Shown one piece after another: positions 33,789 to 51,400 of a DNA stretch of 64,000 nt. Both the position numbers and the translations under genes were made by a program. Origin of the DNA: Vermamoeba vermiformis (taxonomy: Eukaryota > Tubulinea > Echinamoebida); assembly GCA_045837725.1 (NCBI GenBank), contig JBEWZL010000077.1, forward strand, positions 186,001 to 250,000. The letters run 5' to 3'. Each line of letters begins with the position of its first letter. The stretch's first letter is position 1. The notes under the pieces were generated by a model. It searched no databases. It saw only the letters and a list, made by a program, of their open reading frames with translations, and was not told the DNA's origin.

Positions 33789-34685
33789 ATGATGAATCAA
33801 CAAAAACCTGTGGGTGCAGGCAAAGCCAATTACGAGGCACTCACGAATCCGCTTGGAAAGAATATGCGCGAACAGATGCGTTCTCAGTTCCGTGAAAAAT
33901 GTTTGGCGAAGAAGAAAGAAATGCGATTGCAGTTTGCTAATGAGCGTCGATCATTAAATACTCAGAATAATACACATGACGATAAAATGCTCGAAGACTT
34001 TGTGAAGGATCAGTGGAATCAATTCAGCAAAGAGGAAAATTTAGAAAATATGTTAAATAATGACGAATATATTGATTTGATGAACTACCTCGAACAGACT
34101 ATTCGACAGGAATTAATACAAGAGGGTAAGCCTCGATCCACTAAAATATTCTGATTTTCCGTTAAAATTAATCGCTTCGTGTTAAATTTACGTATTAAAT
34201 TATAGCAGAACAAAAGATGTTAGAAGAATATTACAGAAATGAAGAAGAAGCTCTTCGCGCCCAAATCCAACAACAAAACGAAGCACTCTGTCCTGTTTGC
34301 AAGAAAAACAAGCTGCTACAAAACAAACAAGTAATATTCTGCGGCTGTGGTCTGCGGATAGACACTCAGGTACGATCATAAGCAATGCGTAATAGTTAAA
34401 TGACACGTGCCATGCAACGGCTAGTTTTGTGATCTGCTTGACTAACAGTCGTATTTCGCAGAACGATGGAATTACACTCGGATATGTACATAAATCTACA
34501 GTAGATGCATTAAAAGATCACAGGTAATGAATACTGCGCTAATGTTGTCTTCAACAAACTAATTTTCTTGGATTTGCTCAAGCGCGCACTGTTTGAAAGA
34601 ACCTCATTTCCAAGTTATTAATGACCCACTACCAGCTCTGTATATGATTTGCGACGATTGCAATACCTTCCACATCATCTTGTAA
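33789..34685 (+). CDS. RPAIN: RPA-interacting protein (RPAIN family)
   Basis: Binds replication protein A and helps its nuclear import in animals. A helical N-terminus (MREQMRSQFREKCLAKKKEM) with the family-typical basic helix, a middle helix (DEYIDLMNYLEQTIRQELIQ), and a C-terminal zinc-binding region: EALCPVCKKNKLLQ, VIFCGCGLRIDTQ, an intron, GITLGYVHKSTVDALKDH, then HCLKEPHFQVINDPLPALYM and ICDDCNTFHIIL at the end. Spacing of the CxxC and C-x-C pairs matches RPAIN. Four to five exons. Confidence 0.82.
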
Positions 34686-34756
34686 ATAAATCAGCTGTAG
34701 AATATTTGAAAACGCAGTTTATTTGTTATGTACAAAAATATTTCGTTAGATCTGAC

Positions 34757-34777
34757 CTACTACTAGGGTAGTAGTAG
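34757..34777. terminator. 9-bp stem hairpin between convergent 3' ends
   Basis: CTACTACTA, GGG, TAGTAGTAG: a perfect 9-bp stem with a 3-base loop. It lies between the RPAIN stop (34685) and the ABCC stop (34799). Role in 3'-end formation is only a guess. Confidence 0.3.
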
Positions 34778-34798
34778 TACGATTATTTGACTCGTGCT

Positions 34799-40045
<5,247 letters not shown>

Positions 40046-40378
40046 GGTTCCAGCTGTTGACTGTTGTGCTTAGTTTGTCGAATCGGCGTGATAAACCGCT
40101 TACTTTTTGCAGGTGGAATTTTGGCGGCTGAAAATCGTAATACCAGAAATAATTGTCAGAATACAGTGTGATTGCATTACAGCCTGTCAAAGCATAGCAA
40201 CAGATAGAAGCGAGTATAGAAAGCATGATATTGCCGCGGCTAACCGAACGGTCGCTTCCCCGCTTCGTCACGTGGTGCCTAAATAAGGAAAGAACTATCT
40301 GATTCGGATAAGGTTTATTACTTGCCTAATAACAGCAGGACTGCTCTCCACAGCTGCAGTTCTCAACACAATAGATTA
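40046..40378. promoter_or_regulatory. 333-base divergent promoter region
   Basis: Between the ABCC start and the secreted glycosidase-like gene. One CACGTGG site lies at 40269. No gene was recognised; a weak hydrophobic reading frame at 40011-40271 is probably a by-product. Confidence 0.35.
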
Positions 40379-41559
40379 ATGACGTGGACGCAACGAGCGG
40401 TTGGCGTAGTTTTGCTCGTTTCGGTGGTAAGTTGCAACTTGTTTCAGTTAATTAATTAAGCGCTTAAAAAATGTTCATAATTTATGATATTGTTCTATGC
40501 ACCTTGGAGGGGGAGCGGTGGACGCTTTGTCAGATTTCGAAAATGACAGTTTTGTAATTTTAAGGCTTACGCGTCCAATCCTAATCTTCAGTGGTTTGGT
40601 TTCGCTATAGTTAATGACCCGAGTGAAGTGTCTCCTTGGACCAATTTATATGTAGGAGCTGACGAGACTTACTTGGCCAAGGCAGCAGACCTAAACATCA
40701 GCTCGCTATTGCCTATTGAGACTCTATTTTGGGAGAGAAACTCAGAGGGGAGAAGAGCACTGCGCTCTGATTGGCAGAATCAATGGAACTCCATGAAAAC
40801 ATTTGTGCGTCACTGATCACTATTTGAAACACCCATCACTAACTTAATCGTACACCAGATTAACGGTCTGATTGCCAAGCAGCATATCATAGGCTTTTAT
40901 CTCGTCGATGAGGCTGTCTGGTCTGGCGTGTCATTCGCAGAGCTCGAAACAATGGCCAACTTTGTGAAGAACGAGTATCCGAACGAGACCCTGTTCTACG
41001 TCGAATCAGCAATCGTGTTGGTGCAAGACAAGAACTCATTCGACGAGCCAGTAGACTATCCTTACGTCCCTGCGGCCTTTGATTGGTTTGGTGTCGATGC
41101 CTATCCTAATATCGCGTCCATTGAGCGCGTGAAACAGGCCTATGAAGAAGATGTTTACCCGCGCATGAATTTGACGCGACAGCACGCGTTCTTGATTCCT
41201 CCAGCATACGACACTACTGGCGATAAGGTGACCTCGTGCGGTACTATTGACTGCATCTCAGGTACGCTCGACCCAACACTTGACACGTGTCAATGGCTGA
41301 CTAACAATGCGTAGTTATGATTGCTTGGGCCAGAGGATTTCTTGATTGGGCTCAATCAGACACGCGTGTCAGTGGCATGATGGCGTGGTATTGGCAATCT
41401 ACTGGTGAGCTACACTTCGAGATTGGAGCACGAGACATGCCCACTGTTGCGGCTGAATATCGACGTGTGGGCAATGCAATTGTCAACTCGAGCTCTCCTC
41501 AAAGTGTCAATATAATGTTCTATTGCATTGTATTATGGTGCGCTGCTGTGTTAATATAG
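40379..41559 (+). CDS. Secreted, probably GPI-anchored TIM-barrel glycosidase-like protein
   Basis: Likely an extracellular carbohydrate-acting protein. Exon 1 encodes a signal peptide (MTWTQRAVGVVLLVSV). Barrel-like strands follow: LQWFGFAIVNDP, IIGFYLVDEAVWSGVSFAEL, ETLFYVESAIVLVQ, AAFDWFGVDAYPNIASIERV, HAFLIPPAYDTTGDK and VSGMMAWYWQST. Acidic residues end several strands (VDEAVW, FGVDAYP), as in glycoside hydrolase clans, but no family was assigned. The C-terminus (NSSSPQSVN then IMFYCIVLWCAAVLI) has small residues followed by a hydrophobic end, as in a GPI-attachment signal. N-glycosylation sequons are present (NIS, NET, NLT). Four exons. Confidence 0.6.
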
Positions 41560-41599
41560 TCTTGTTAAATATTGGGTTGTTAAATACATTTATTTGATT

Positions 41600-42404
41600 T
41601 CAAGCTGTTGGCTCTTGCACCACAATTTCTTTTTGCACAGGTGTTTCTACATCGACGACTAGGGCATGATAAGTATTAAATTAAATAACGCGTATTATTT
41701 AATGTACGTACCGATTCCTTGCAGTGCGGGGCTGTTGTGTCGCATGACGGTCAAAGTGCGTACTTGTGCCTTGCCCTTGGGACCATTTACAGTGTAAAAC
41801 AATCTAAATTTGTTTGAATTTCGCGTGGAAGAGACGCGCCAGCCCTCAGTGATCGGTGTGCCAAGTAGTTCTTGCACCTCTTTGTTGTTCGCGACTGTAT
41901 TCAGTGACGTTCTGAATGTTGAGCTGTTTTTCCATTGCCATGTCGTAATTGTTTCAGCTGCTAATCCCATTGAAATTATAAATCCTACAGCTAATGCTGC
42001 ATTTCTATAAAAATAATTAATTTGAGTGAGGGTGCGAGTGAGTTTAGTACCTGTAACGAGTTTTCTTTTTGGGCAATTGACTAAGCTTGATTTTATTATA
42101 CACTGGTGCCGATTGATCTTTTTGTATCGTTGACGATGAGAATTGTCTGAATTGACCGAAATACAACCTGGGGATATTTGGTATTGATCCAGCAATAAAA
42201 TAAATATTATTTACACAACGCGATGGGAAAAAATCTAAATAAGATGTCGTTAGTAATATATTTGTATAATGTATAATATAGATTATTTTATAATATTTAA
42301 AAATGGTCTAATATTTTTCGTGAAGCAGATCTGCTGAACTTACTTGAATAGTTCCCACGCTGGACGGAGAATAAATTAGAATAAAATCCTTTGTTAGGCC
42401 TCAT
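41600..42404 (-). CDS. Mitochondrial COA1/Tim21-like inner-membrane protein
   Basis: Probable cytochrome c oxidase assembly factor. Four exons were joined by phase. MRPNKGFYSNLFSVQRGNYS and a Ser/Gln-rich stretch look like a presequence. A single membrane helix (AALAVGFIISMGLAAETITT) follows. The intermembrane-space domain has VQELLGTPITEGWRVSS and RLFYTVNGPKGKAQVRTLTV, the Gly-Pro...GxxG...V.GPKG pattern of COA1. The last exon is VVDVETPVQKEIVVQEPTA. The small family is divergent, so Tim21-like import function is an alternative. Convergent with the glycosidase-like gene, 40 bases apart. Confidence 0.68.
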
Positions 42405-42617
42405 AGCATGGGTTGTGAAGCTCTATTCGATGTTTGTGTTGAAGATCAGTAACAAATTTTCTCCGGCGCCGCTTGCTTAATAACTTTGATAATTTGTTAG
42501 TGAATTAATCAGCCTAGATCTAGCACATAAACTACTGAAACAAATGAATTTATTGATATAATACACGTCGAATTTTGGCTTAAAAATTACTCATAGACAG
42601 ATCCAACAGTCCGCAGC

Positions 42618-45577
42618 TTATTTCTGCGTCGTGTTCGCTGAGGCCTCTGCGTCTTTCAAGTGCCAGAACGATAGTATGTTTCGATATTTCTCGTTGCGGG
42701 CCAAGGACGACGTCGAGGCACGTTCACTCACATTGGCAGGGTCAGTGGGTGCGGAGTGCGTGGAGCCGGTGCTGGTCTCTGGCACGAACTTTTCAATGCG
42801 ACCAACCAACTGCTTGACTTTAACTTCAGAGGCAGTTGCAGCCTTCGAAGCACTGGCCTGTGTGCTGATATTAGGTGCTGAGCCTGAGCCCTTGAGACCA
42901 GGCACTTGCTGTTTGTTTCCACCCGTGATCTCTTTCCACGCCGACAAGAGGGCCTTGCGCTCTGTTTCCTGTGTCTCTTTGGCACGAGGAACAGCTGGTG
43001 ATTTAGTTGCAGGTGCTGCTTGTGTGGTTTGTTTTTGCTTCTCTTCAGCCTCGCGCTTACGCTTGGCTTCTTCCTCTTGTTTTTTCCTCTCTTCTTCCTG
43101 CTTTTTCTTCTCCTCTTCAACACGCTTAGCTTCGGCTTCAGCTTTTTTCCTCTCTTCCTCTTGTTTCTTCTTCTCCTCCTCTTGCTTTTTCTTCTCTTCT
43201 TCAGCACGCTTGGCCTCTAGTTCTTTCTTTAGTCGCTCTTCTTCTTCTTTGCGTGCCTGTTCTTGTTTTCGCTTCTCTTCTTCGAGGCGTTGTTTCTCCT
43301 CGAGCTCTTTTTTAGCTTGTTCTTCTGCAGCTTTTTTCTTTTCCTCTTCTTGCTTTTTCTTCTCTTCCTCTTGTTTTCTCTTTTCTTCTTCGAGTCTCTT
43401 TGCCTCTTGTTCTTGTTTAACTCGCTCTTCTTCAGCACGCTGTTTTTCTGCTTCAGCTTTTTTAGCCTCCTCTTCCTTGCGCTGCCTTTCTTCCTCTAAA
43501 TGACTCGCGTCATTTTCTTGCCTCCCCTCGCCAGGTGGGCTGACAGGTGGTAGCTTCTCTAGATCGCGCTTTTTAGCTTCGTATTGTTCTGGTTGCTTTT
43601 CGACTTGATCGGACAACTCTTGCAATCGTCGGTCCAGTTCGTCGAACTCAAAATCTTCGTCATCGCCTTTAGATTTGTTTCCGGCACTAAGTCTCTTCAA
43701 TGAAACATTAATTAACTTTCTCAATTGTTTGCCCGCTTCGTTTAATATGGAGTTGAACAGTTCTTCAGCGCCATACTCGTGGAGAATTTCTCGGACATTT
43801 TCTATTGCAACAACGTCAGCCCTATTGTAATAGCCCCGAAATACCGTTGAATACTAACCTAATGCAGTTAACTTCTTAAGCACGCTCATGACGCAAATAG
43901 TGATTTCTTTGTTCTTTTGGAAAGATCTCAAAATATCTAGCAATGTCTTCACATTCTCTTCATTTGCAATAGTTGATCGTGCCTCCTCTGTAATAAGCAT
44001 TAATATTAAGCGTGTGTTATTGATTCGCATTGTACGTACCACTTAAGCTGATACGATCAACCGCGCGAACAATGTGTAAAATAAGATCTTCGTCTTTAAT
44101 GTGTGTTCGCATTGTTTGAATCAGTGCCGACAAGCCACTCTGTTGAGCAACGCGGACTCTGTTTGAAGCTGTCACAAATCAACGTTAGATTTGACATGCG
44201 CGTGACAAAATCTTTGCGTACCTAATCTTGCCAACTGCAGTAGAGCAATGCTAGCAGTCTTTTCAATATTGCGGTCCTTGATATTGTCTTTAAACACCTG
44301 CACGATCACTTCAACACCGCCACTATCACCGAAAGTTCGCTTGTTGTCCTCTGCGCGAAAACGTTAAGACTAATATTTTAAAATATTGAATCTTACCGCT
44401 AGTGAAGAACATATTGATAATGCACCACAAGGCCATCAATACCACGGTAGATTTGTCCTTATTCTTTTTCAACGTGTCAATGAGCGATGTAAAAATCGCG
44501 TGTTTTGCCATTTTTTCTCTGATTTCCTCTGATAAACACAATGCAGTTTAATAAATGCCATAAATATGCATATAATCGATAAATAACGCACCAACTGTCG
44601 AGATGTTACGCAGGACGGTTAAAACAAACACTTGGACCTTTTCGTTGGCAATATTCTTGTTTAAAATGCTCACAAGAATTGGAATGCCGTCCTCTCCAAT
44701 GCGATTCTTATTGTCCTCTATTTATAGGCATAATTAGCGTATTATATAATTTTTAGGATATTAATTTAAGAAATTGAATTTTTCATTGTGCACGCACCAG
44801 AATCGAAAGCAAGGTTAGTCAGCGCAGAGCAGCCATTGATTTGAATGTTCGCATCAGATTCGTGCGTTTTCATCACATTGAGAATGTGTTCTATTGTGCC
44901 TTCTTCGCCCATAGCCTCACGTACGACCTCTGATCAGAGAAAATATCGCACGGTTAATTTGATTTTGATACGAAAACAATATAATTCAAATTATGCACTA
45001 CTGGAATAAATCGGTTGATATGAGATCTGAAATTTTCCGGTCACTGCAATTGTAATTGAATTACACAAAAATAGGATATTTACCGTCTTGAGCTAAATGA
45101 GCGAGGGTTTTGAAACCAATAATTTGCAAATCCACAGAATTAATGTCTGTTTTCAATGCATTCAACGTCTTCGTTATTCCATCCGCTGCGTAAATCTCCT
45201 GTTCATAATTTTCTATTGATAAAATAATTAATTGATTAGAATCGGCATTGAGCTATTTAAAGAATATATATACAATAAAGCAAATTTAATACCGCAGGCA
45301 AATGAGACTTACCTAACAACGACAAAATCCGCATAAAATTTAAGAAATTTTTTGTATGATTAGACACTGCAAGTTTCTCTAATACTACATCTAATACGCC
45401 CGACTCTTTAATTGCGCGTTGATTGGCTTTAATTTTGTCATAATGCTCGTCAGGTGAATAGAGTTCAAGAAATGCTGAAACTACTTGATCAGCATCCGGT
45501 TCATCATCTTCCAATGCTGATAATACTCTCTCCAACTGGTCGGCTGTAGAGAGCCCCACGAACTCTTCTTTATCCAT
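42618..45577 (-). CDS. ARM-repeat protein with long charged single-helix tail
   Basis: Scaffold-like protein of about 800 residues. MDKEEFVGLSTADQLERVLS opens a helical N-terminus. Seven or so consecutive exons of about 125-138 bases each (45216-45084, 44934-44797, 44717-44593, 44531-44397, 44350-44221, 44168-44041, 43988-43860) each encode one armadillo-type repeat. The last exon (43825-42618) holds a roughly 160-residue run of E/K/R/Q with i to i+4 opposite charges (KRKQEEEKKKQEEEKKK and similar), predicted as a stable single alpha helix. A Ser/Thr/Ala-rich region and ALLSAWKEITGG follow. The partner is unknown; dictyostelid relatives with ARM arrays act in cytoskeleton or nuclear transport. 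Confidence 0.75.
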
Positions 45578-45887
45578 TGTTCAATCTCGCTGTATTAGGT
45601 CGCTAATCCTCAACCGTTTTTGTCCACTTTGTTTCCATTCAATTTTTGCTTTGAAAAAGTTTGACCAATCTGGACGAGATTGACACCAGATTTGTACTCG
45701 CTCATACCTTCGAACAAGTGCAATTATTGAGTGGCAGGCATACTCGGTTGTCTGAGGGCGCAATTTCAATGTGCACACTGCGGCAATCCACGAGCGAATC
45801 CACTTCTTTTTTTAAGGTACAAAATACAACAAATGTCTATTCAGTGGCATTTACAAAGCATTTAATTCATCTACAAGCGCTGTACTA
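45578..45887. other. Intergenic stretch
   Basis: 310 bases between the Ran stop and the start of the ARM-repeat gene, both on the minus strand. A 76-residue plus-strand frame there has no recognisable features. Confidence 0.35.
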
Positions 45888-46884
45888 TTAAATATCATCG
45901 TCTTGTTCGGGCAGCGGACATTTTGAAGCCTCTTCTTGATCCTTTTCAAAATTACGTCGTGCTTCTTCGGGATTGAGCTCTAATAATGTCATTAGCCTCA
46001 TATCACACTATATACTTTTTAACAAATATACCTGGCGGATACAGAGCTGGTGCTTCTTGAAACTCGAGGCGCATGTCCCTGTCAGAAATGTTGAGTACAG
46101 ACCTACTATGCCGCGGCACACTCTGATTCATACCCTAGCAGCACACGAGCCAAGTGTAGAAATGGTTTTTCAATGTTAAAATTGCTCTTGGCAGATATCG
46201 CGTAGTATTCAATCTTCTTTTTTCGATGGAAGGTGATCTGCTTCGCTTTGACCTCCATATTGCTGCTATCATCGATCTTGTTGCCGCACAGTACTACTGG
46301 TATGCCAGGGCAGGTGTGTATGAGATCGCGGTACCATGTAGGCACGCTCTTATATGTCATGCGCGAGGTCAGATCGAACATAATGATAGCGGCGTGTGTG
46401 TCGAAATAATAGCCGTCACGCATGCCTGAAAACTTTTCTTGGCCTATTGAACGTGTAAATATTATTGTTGTTAGCTAACATTCAATCGTACCAGCTGTGT
46501 CCCATACATTGAATTTGATCTGTCCTTTTGTTGTAGTAAATACAAGCGGATGCACTTCTACACCGAGTGTAGCTGGCGAATATTTAGTATATTATTAATT
46601 TATTTATTTATAGCACTTACGAACATACTGTCGCTCGAACTCGCCTGTTCTGTGTCTTTTAACCTGTAATTTTTAAATTAAAAATTTATTATTGGCGCTC
46701 AAAATAAGATTCTGTCACTGTCAAATCTACTATCATAGTATTGTTATAGTAATGCTTACAAAAGTGGATTTTCCTACACCACCGTCACCGGCGAGTATTA
46801 ACTTAAATGTTCTTATTTTCTGTTGATCCTTCGGCACCGTCAGTAATGAAACATTCAATATTCTTCTAATTGTTAACCTACCAT
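45888..46884 (-). CDS. RAN: Ran GTPase (nuclear transport)
   Basis: Small GTPase controlling nucleocytoplasmic transport and spindle assembly. Starting from an ATG-only exon (46884-46882), the intron ends just before [20 protein letters not shown]. Then [84 protein letters not shown] and [19 protein letters not shown]. The tail ends PLPEQDDDI, matching Ran's acidic C-terminus (no prenylation Cys). The P-loop reads GKS rather than GKT. Six exons. The starting ATG is the only in-frame choice that gives the canonical N-terminus. Confidence 0.93.
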
Positions 46885-46992
46885 TTATATATAAATACAC
46901 TTATGCTCTCACTTCATTGCTTCAAACAAAATGAAACTGGCTTGAAAATTTGGCGGCAACCTACAAAACTATTCACAACTTTATTATGCACA

Positions 46993-48236
46993 TCATTTCT
47001 TAGCGGGCGGTCTATTAAACATTAAGGGCTTGAACCTATCTACAAATCCTTTGATCGTCGCCATTGTCCTCACAGGATCCTAAAACGCGATCAGATCAGG
47101 TTTTAAGTGCGGGCACTACTTACGTCCTCTTGAATGGTGTGCCCTACCGCAGGCAACACTACGAGCTGAAATTTGCCTTGCATTTGTCCAACTGTTAGTG
47201 CAGTGTCGAGTCTGTCAGTGCCAGCGAGCAGCAACATTTTGGGAATTTTTGTCGCTAAAAATAGATCTGAGATGCCAGTGAACCAGCCCGTCCAATAGGG
47301 CTCTGTTTTGTCTAAATTAACGCGCCATCGGTACTCGCCATCGTATTTGACGAGCTGTGAGGGCACTGAGACACGCGCCGAGGCACTGTTGTTCACCATG
47401 CCCGAGTTCACTCTAGTCACGTGTCATAGTGTCAGTGAATATAGCTCTAATGTGTGGATATTATGGTCTGTCTGTTACATACGCCCAGTGAATGGCCTCG
47501 TCGGGTGAAGTGAAGCTCGCTGGTCGCTTCTGTATGACAGCTTTCATGAATGGCAGTGCTTGGAGTGCAGTGCCCTCGACCACGTCCATGACGATCAGAC
47601 CAGCAATCGAGCACGTGATTGTGCACGTGACTGCGGGACTAGTGGCAGTGCGAAGACCACTCAGACTCGGCACTCGACTGCAAAAGTGGATGGCAACAGC
47701 CCCGCCCATACTGTGTCCGATGAGTATGACCTGCGTGCCTGGCTCAGGGAACAATGTGTTGAGGACATGTTGCAGGTCTGAACAGAGTGCGTCAATCGAG
47801 TAGTCACTCACTTCGTCGTCCTGAGTGCGCGTGTCACCGTGACCTCTGGAATCATACGCATACACTTGACAATGCTCTTTTAAACTTTTCTATAATTACT
47901 AGTCGTTAGCAAATTGAATAATATTAGATTCACGCTGCAGGAACTAATTGCACACAGCGAAATTTAAATGTAAAAATTAAAATTAATTATTACCGCGACA
48001 AGTGCCCATGAGAGGGACGTGTGGCCAGCGCCGTGGATGAATAGACATATTGGACCTGTTTTACCGGCCTTATAGACCTGAAAGCCACCGTCAATGACCA
48101 TCCGCTCGTCAAAGTACTCATCCCAAGGCTCAGCTTGAAAATTTTCCTCTCCCTCATTCTTGTTCTTTTCTAAGCCTACATGGCGCAGTAAACTAGCACC
48201 TTTTTCTCTCAGTAGTTGTTTGCGTAAGTCAGCCAT
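46993..48236 (-). CDS. PPME1: Protein phosphatase methylesterase 1
   Basis: Serine hydrolase that removes the C-terminal methyl ester from PP2A-family catalytic subunits. MADLRKQLLREKGASLLRHV, then WDEYFDERMVIDGGFQVYKA and GPICLFIHGAGHTSLSWALV. The nucleophile elbow is VILIGHSMGGAVAIHFCSR, and AGLIVMDVVEGTALQALPFM and VVLPAVGHTIQEDVS (catalytic His) follow. The C-terminal exon is DPVRTMATIKGFVDRFKPLM. All family-defining motifs are present. Four to five exons. A PP2A-like target (PP4c, C-terminal DYFL) is encoded 6.2 kb away. Confidence 0.93.
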
Positions 48237-48406
48237 TGAAATATTGAGCGAGGAGCATTTTTTTGTATTAAAACCTTTCAACAGGAAGCAACAGCAACAA
48301 CGAAAAGTGCCTTATACTAGTATTAGTGACCTTTTGTAGCACTCTTTACTCGTTGTTTTTAGTTTTTGAATTGAGACCTGACTTTTTCATAAACTAATCC
48401 TCAACT

Positions 48407-51400
48407 ATGAATTGGAATCAGCGACAAGACTCGCGGCAACAAAATTGGTCTAACCAACAACAGCAGGTAATTAATACTCTCAATTTTAGGTGAACGATGG
48501 AGTCCAATCCCTGTTCGCGAGAAAATCGATAAAATTTTCTGGAGCATTGGACAGCCCATTTTATCATCTTATAAGCATATATGTATTTAAAGGATAATTT
48601 TAAAATTATTTTTATTATTACCCGTAGTCCAGCAACTACGGACGTCAAGGATCGCAGTCGTCGAACTACCAGCAGAACTCGTACGGACAAGGACAAAGCA
48701 ATCAAAGCTATAACCAGCCTTATGTGCCTACAGTACAAACTCAAACGAGCTCTTATGGCTACAACGATAATCAGAGTAAGAAGCGCGATCACCGATGAGC
48801 ATTTTCATGTTTTTAATATGTGTATTATTATCCTCCTATAGATCAAGGTCAGTATTATCCTAGCGCTCAAAAGTCAAATCAGGCGCAACCACAGTCCTCC
48901 TATTATTCGCAGCAGTCTTCGCGAGGTCCTAGCCAATCCGCGCAGCCACAACAGCGTTACAACCCGACCTCATCGAGCCAGTACGCGCCTTCTGGCTCTT
49001 CTCAGCAGTACAACCCTAGCGCTGGCCCTAGTCAACAATACAACCCTCGCACGAGTCAGCCAAGTGCGACGCAAGGTCTCGGGCAGTACGGTGGTGTCAC
49101 GAGCTCATCAATGAGCAGTGGTAGTGGTGTGCAGTCAGGGCAACAAAGTGCACCTAATTTGAACAACTTGAGTCAAATATTGAGTAGTCTCACTAATCTC
49201 AGTGGATTGGTCAATATGCCGACTGGTTCTACGCAGCAGTCAATGCCTCAAACTCAAGCCCCTAATATGTCTAGTGGGCTAAATATGGGCACTAACAGCA
49301 CTGCTGGCCTCAACTCGCTGCTACGCGGTGTGCAACAACAACAACAGCCGCAGCAACAGGTTCAATTGCCAGGCAATCTGTCGCAACTCTTGCAGCAGAG
49401 CACTGGTCCACAAGCCAATGTCACACCGCAACAGAACCAAGCTCTGCAACTGTTGACTGCGCAGCTCTTACAACAACAACAACAGCAACAGCAACAGAAT
49501 GCTGGAGGTTACAAGCCTATCACGCAATCGCACATGTCGATGCCTTCACGACCCATGGGTATGGGTGCCCCTGTCTCCAGTCAGTCTCGATTCTCTTCAG
49601 GTCCGCCACAACGCAATCCTGCTCCTTCTCTTCGTGGTCGGTCAAATGCCCCCGCTCCTCGTTCTGATTTTGGTGGCCGTGGTGGACATCGCGGTGGTGG
49701 TCGTGACTTTGATCGTGATCGATCTGACCGCGATAGAAATGATCGGGACCGAGGCCGTGATGACCGCAAACGATTTGAACGTGACACACGATCGGATCGT
49801 GACAGAAATGACCGCGACAGACCCGCGCGCACAGATCGAGATCGCAATGACCGCGACAAACCTTACCGCAGATCAAAGTCGCCTGAACACAAGCGCGACA
49901 AGTCTCCGCCACCGAAGCCACGTGAAAAAACCCCGCCCAAAACCGTTGAGCCCACAAAAGACAAGGAATCGAGTCACACTGAGGCCCCTAAGAAAGAACT
50001 CACTGAAAAGGACAAAGAAAGAGAACGTGAAAAGCGCAAATATGAATGGTACGTCTTCGTCGTTAGTCATTCAATACTGACTTTATTACAGCAAAATATC
50101 GGCGCACGAAATCACCTCATTCGAGAGAGATTATGCCAGCACACGACGTCGCTATGAAAACTTGTATATCACTCCTGACTTCGCAAAGTCAATCTCTTCA
50201 TGGCTACACAGTGTGCCGCTAGAAGAGCCCCTGCCCCTCGATCATCATGTACCCTTCACGTGTGACAATGAATTTAGAGAGGTCGTTGACCCCGTCAATA
50301 ATGAGGCCCCAGCATTGCAAGCCGATCACACTCGATGGTTCGCTAAAGTGGTGTTATTGACTGGCTATTCGGCTGATGATTACGATGAAATTATGGACTC
50401 TGACAAGCAAAAGGATTTGACCCAAAAATTGAAGTTTATTGTGCAACGTCAAGACCGCTCGCAATTAATGCTGCTTGGTGGAGAATGGGAGCCGACAATT
50501 GATGGCGATGGCGATCCAGCTCAAGATACTACACTAATTCCCTCGGCTATTAGACACGTTCGTGAACAAATACAATTAGACCTGTCACCTTGCACGCGAT
50601 GGTACAGATTTTTAGAAATTCACTATCACCGCGTAGTGCCCAACACTGTGCCAGCAATGGTAGCTCGTGATATTACAGTGATCTATGTGCCCTCTGTGTG
50701 GGACTTGATCCCGTCAATGGATGATGTAAGTGTCAGTTGATTCTAGTTGCAATAACTAATCGATCACCTAGTTTATGGCGACTTGGGAACAACGTGAGTA
50801 TACTAAACTGAAGCGCCAAAAGGACAAAGAAGAGCGCGCTAGATTGGAACGTGAAAAGATTGAGAAAGAACGTCTCGAAAAACAAGAGAAAGAGCGTGCT
50901 GAAAAAGAAAAGCAAGAAAAAGAACGCCTTGAAAAGGAAAAACAGGAAACTGTCGCCGCTAGTGAGGACACTGACCAGTCAATTAATCTCAATCAGTCGG
51001 TGAGTGATCAACCCACTGATCAACCTGAAGCTGCACCTGCCGAGACAACTGAAGCCGCACCCGAACAACCGGCCCAACCTGCTGAAACTAAGCCCGAATC
51101 AGAACCGACTTCGAAGAGTGAAAGTGAGATTGTCGTGGACAAGAGCAAGGCACCCAAAGATGTCACAATCTATTTGAACACAAAACGCGAGAAATTTTTG
51201 AACAGAAAGACAGCCCAACTTTCACTAGACGGTCTTCTCGACTACGACTATGAAGGTGATCGATGGGAGCCAACATTCGAGGTATGTCACGCAAACTAAT
51301 CAGCGTACGTTCTAACCTCTTTTAGGTTTCTTTATTTGCTGAGAACTTCCATGAAATGCTCCAGCGTGACTTTGGCCACATTGTTTTACAAGCTATTATG

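Noticed and set aside
42631-43503. 290-residue plus-strand open frame rich in Ser/Phe/Leu
   Set aside because: It is the reverse of the Glu/Lys-rich charged-helix exon of the ARM gene; GAA/AAG runs read backwards as Ser/Phe/Leu codons.
49520-49957. 145-residue minus-strand frame with many Cys/His
   Set aside because: Antisense to the Arg/Asp-repeat region of the CCAR1-like gene.
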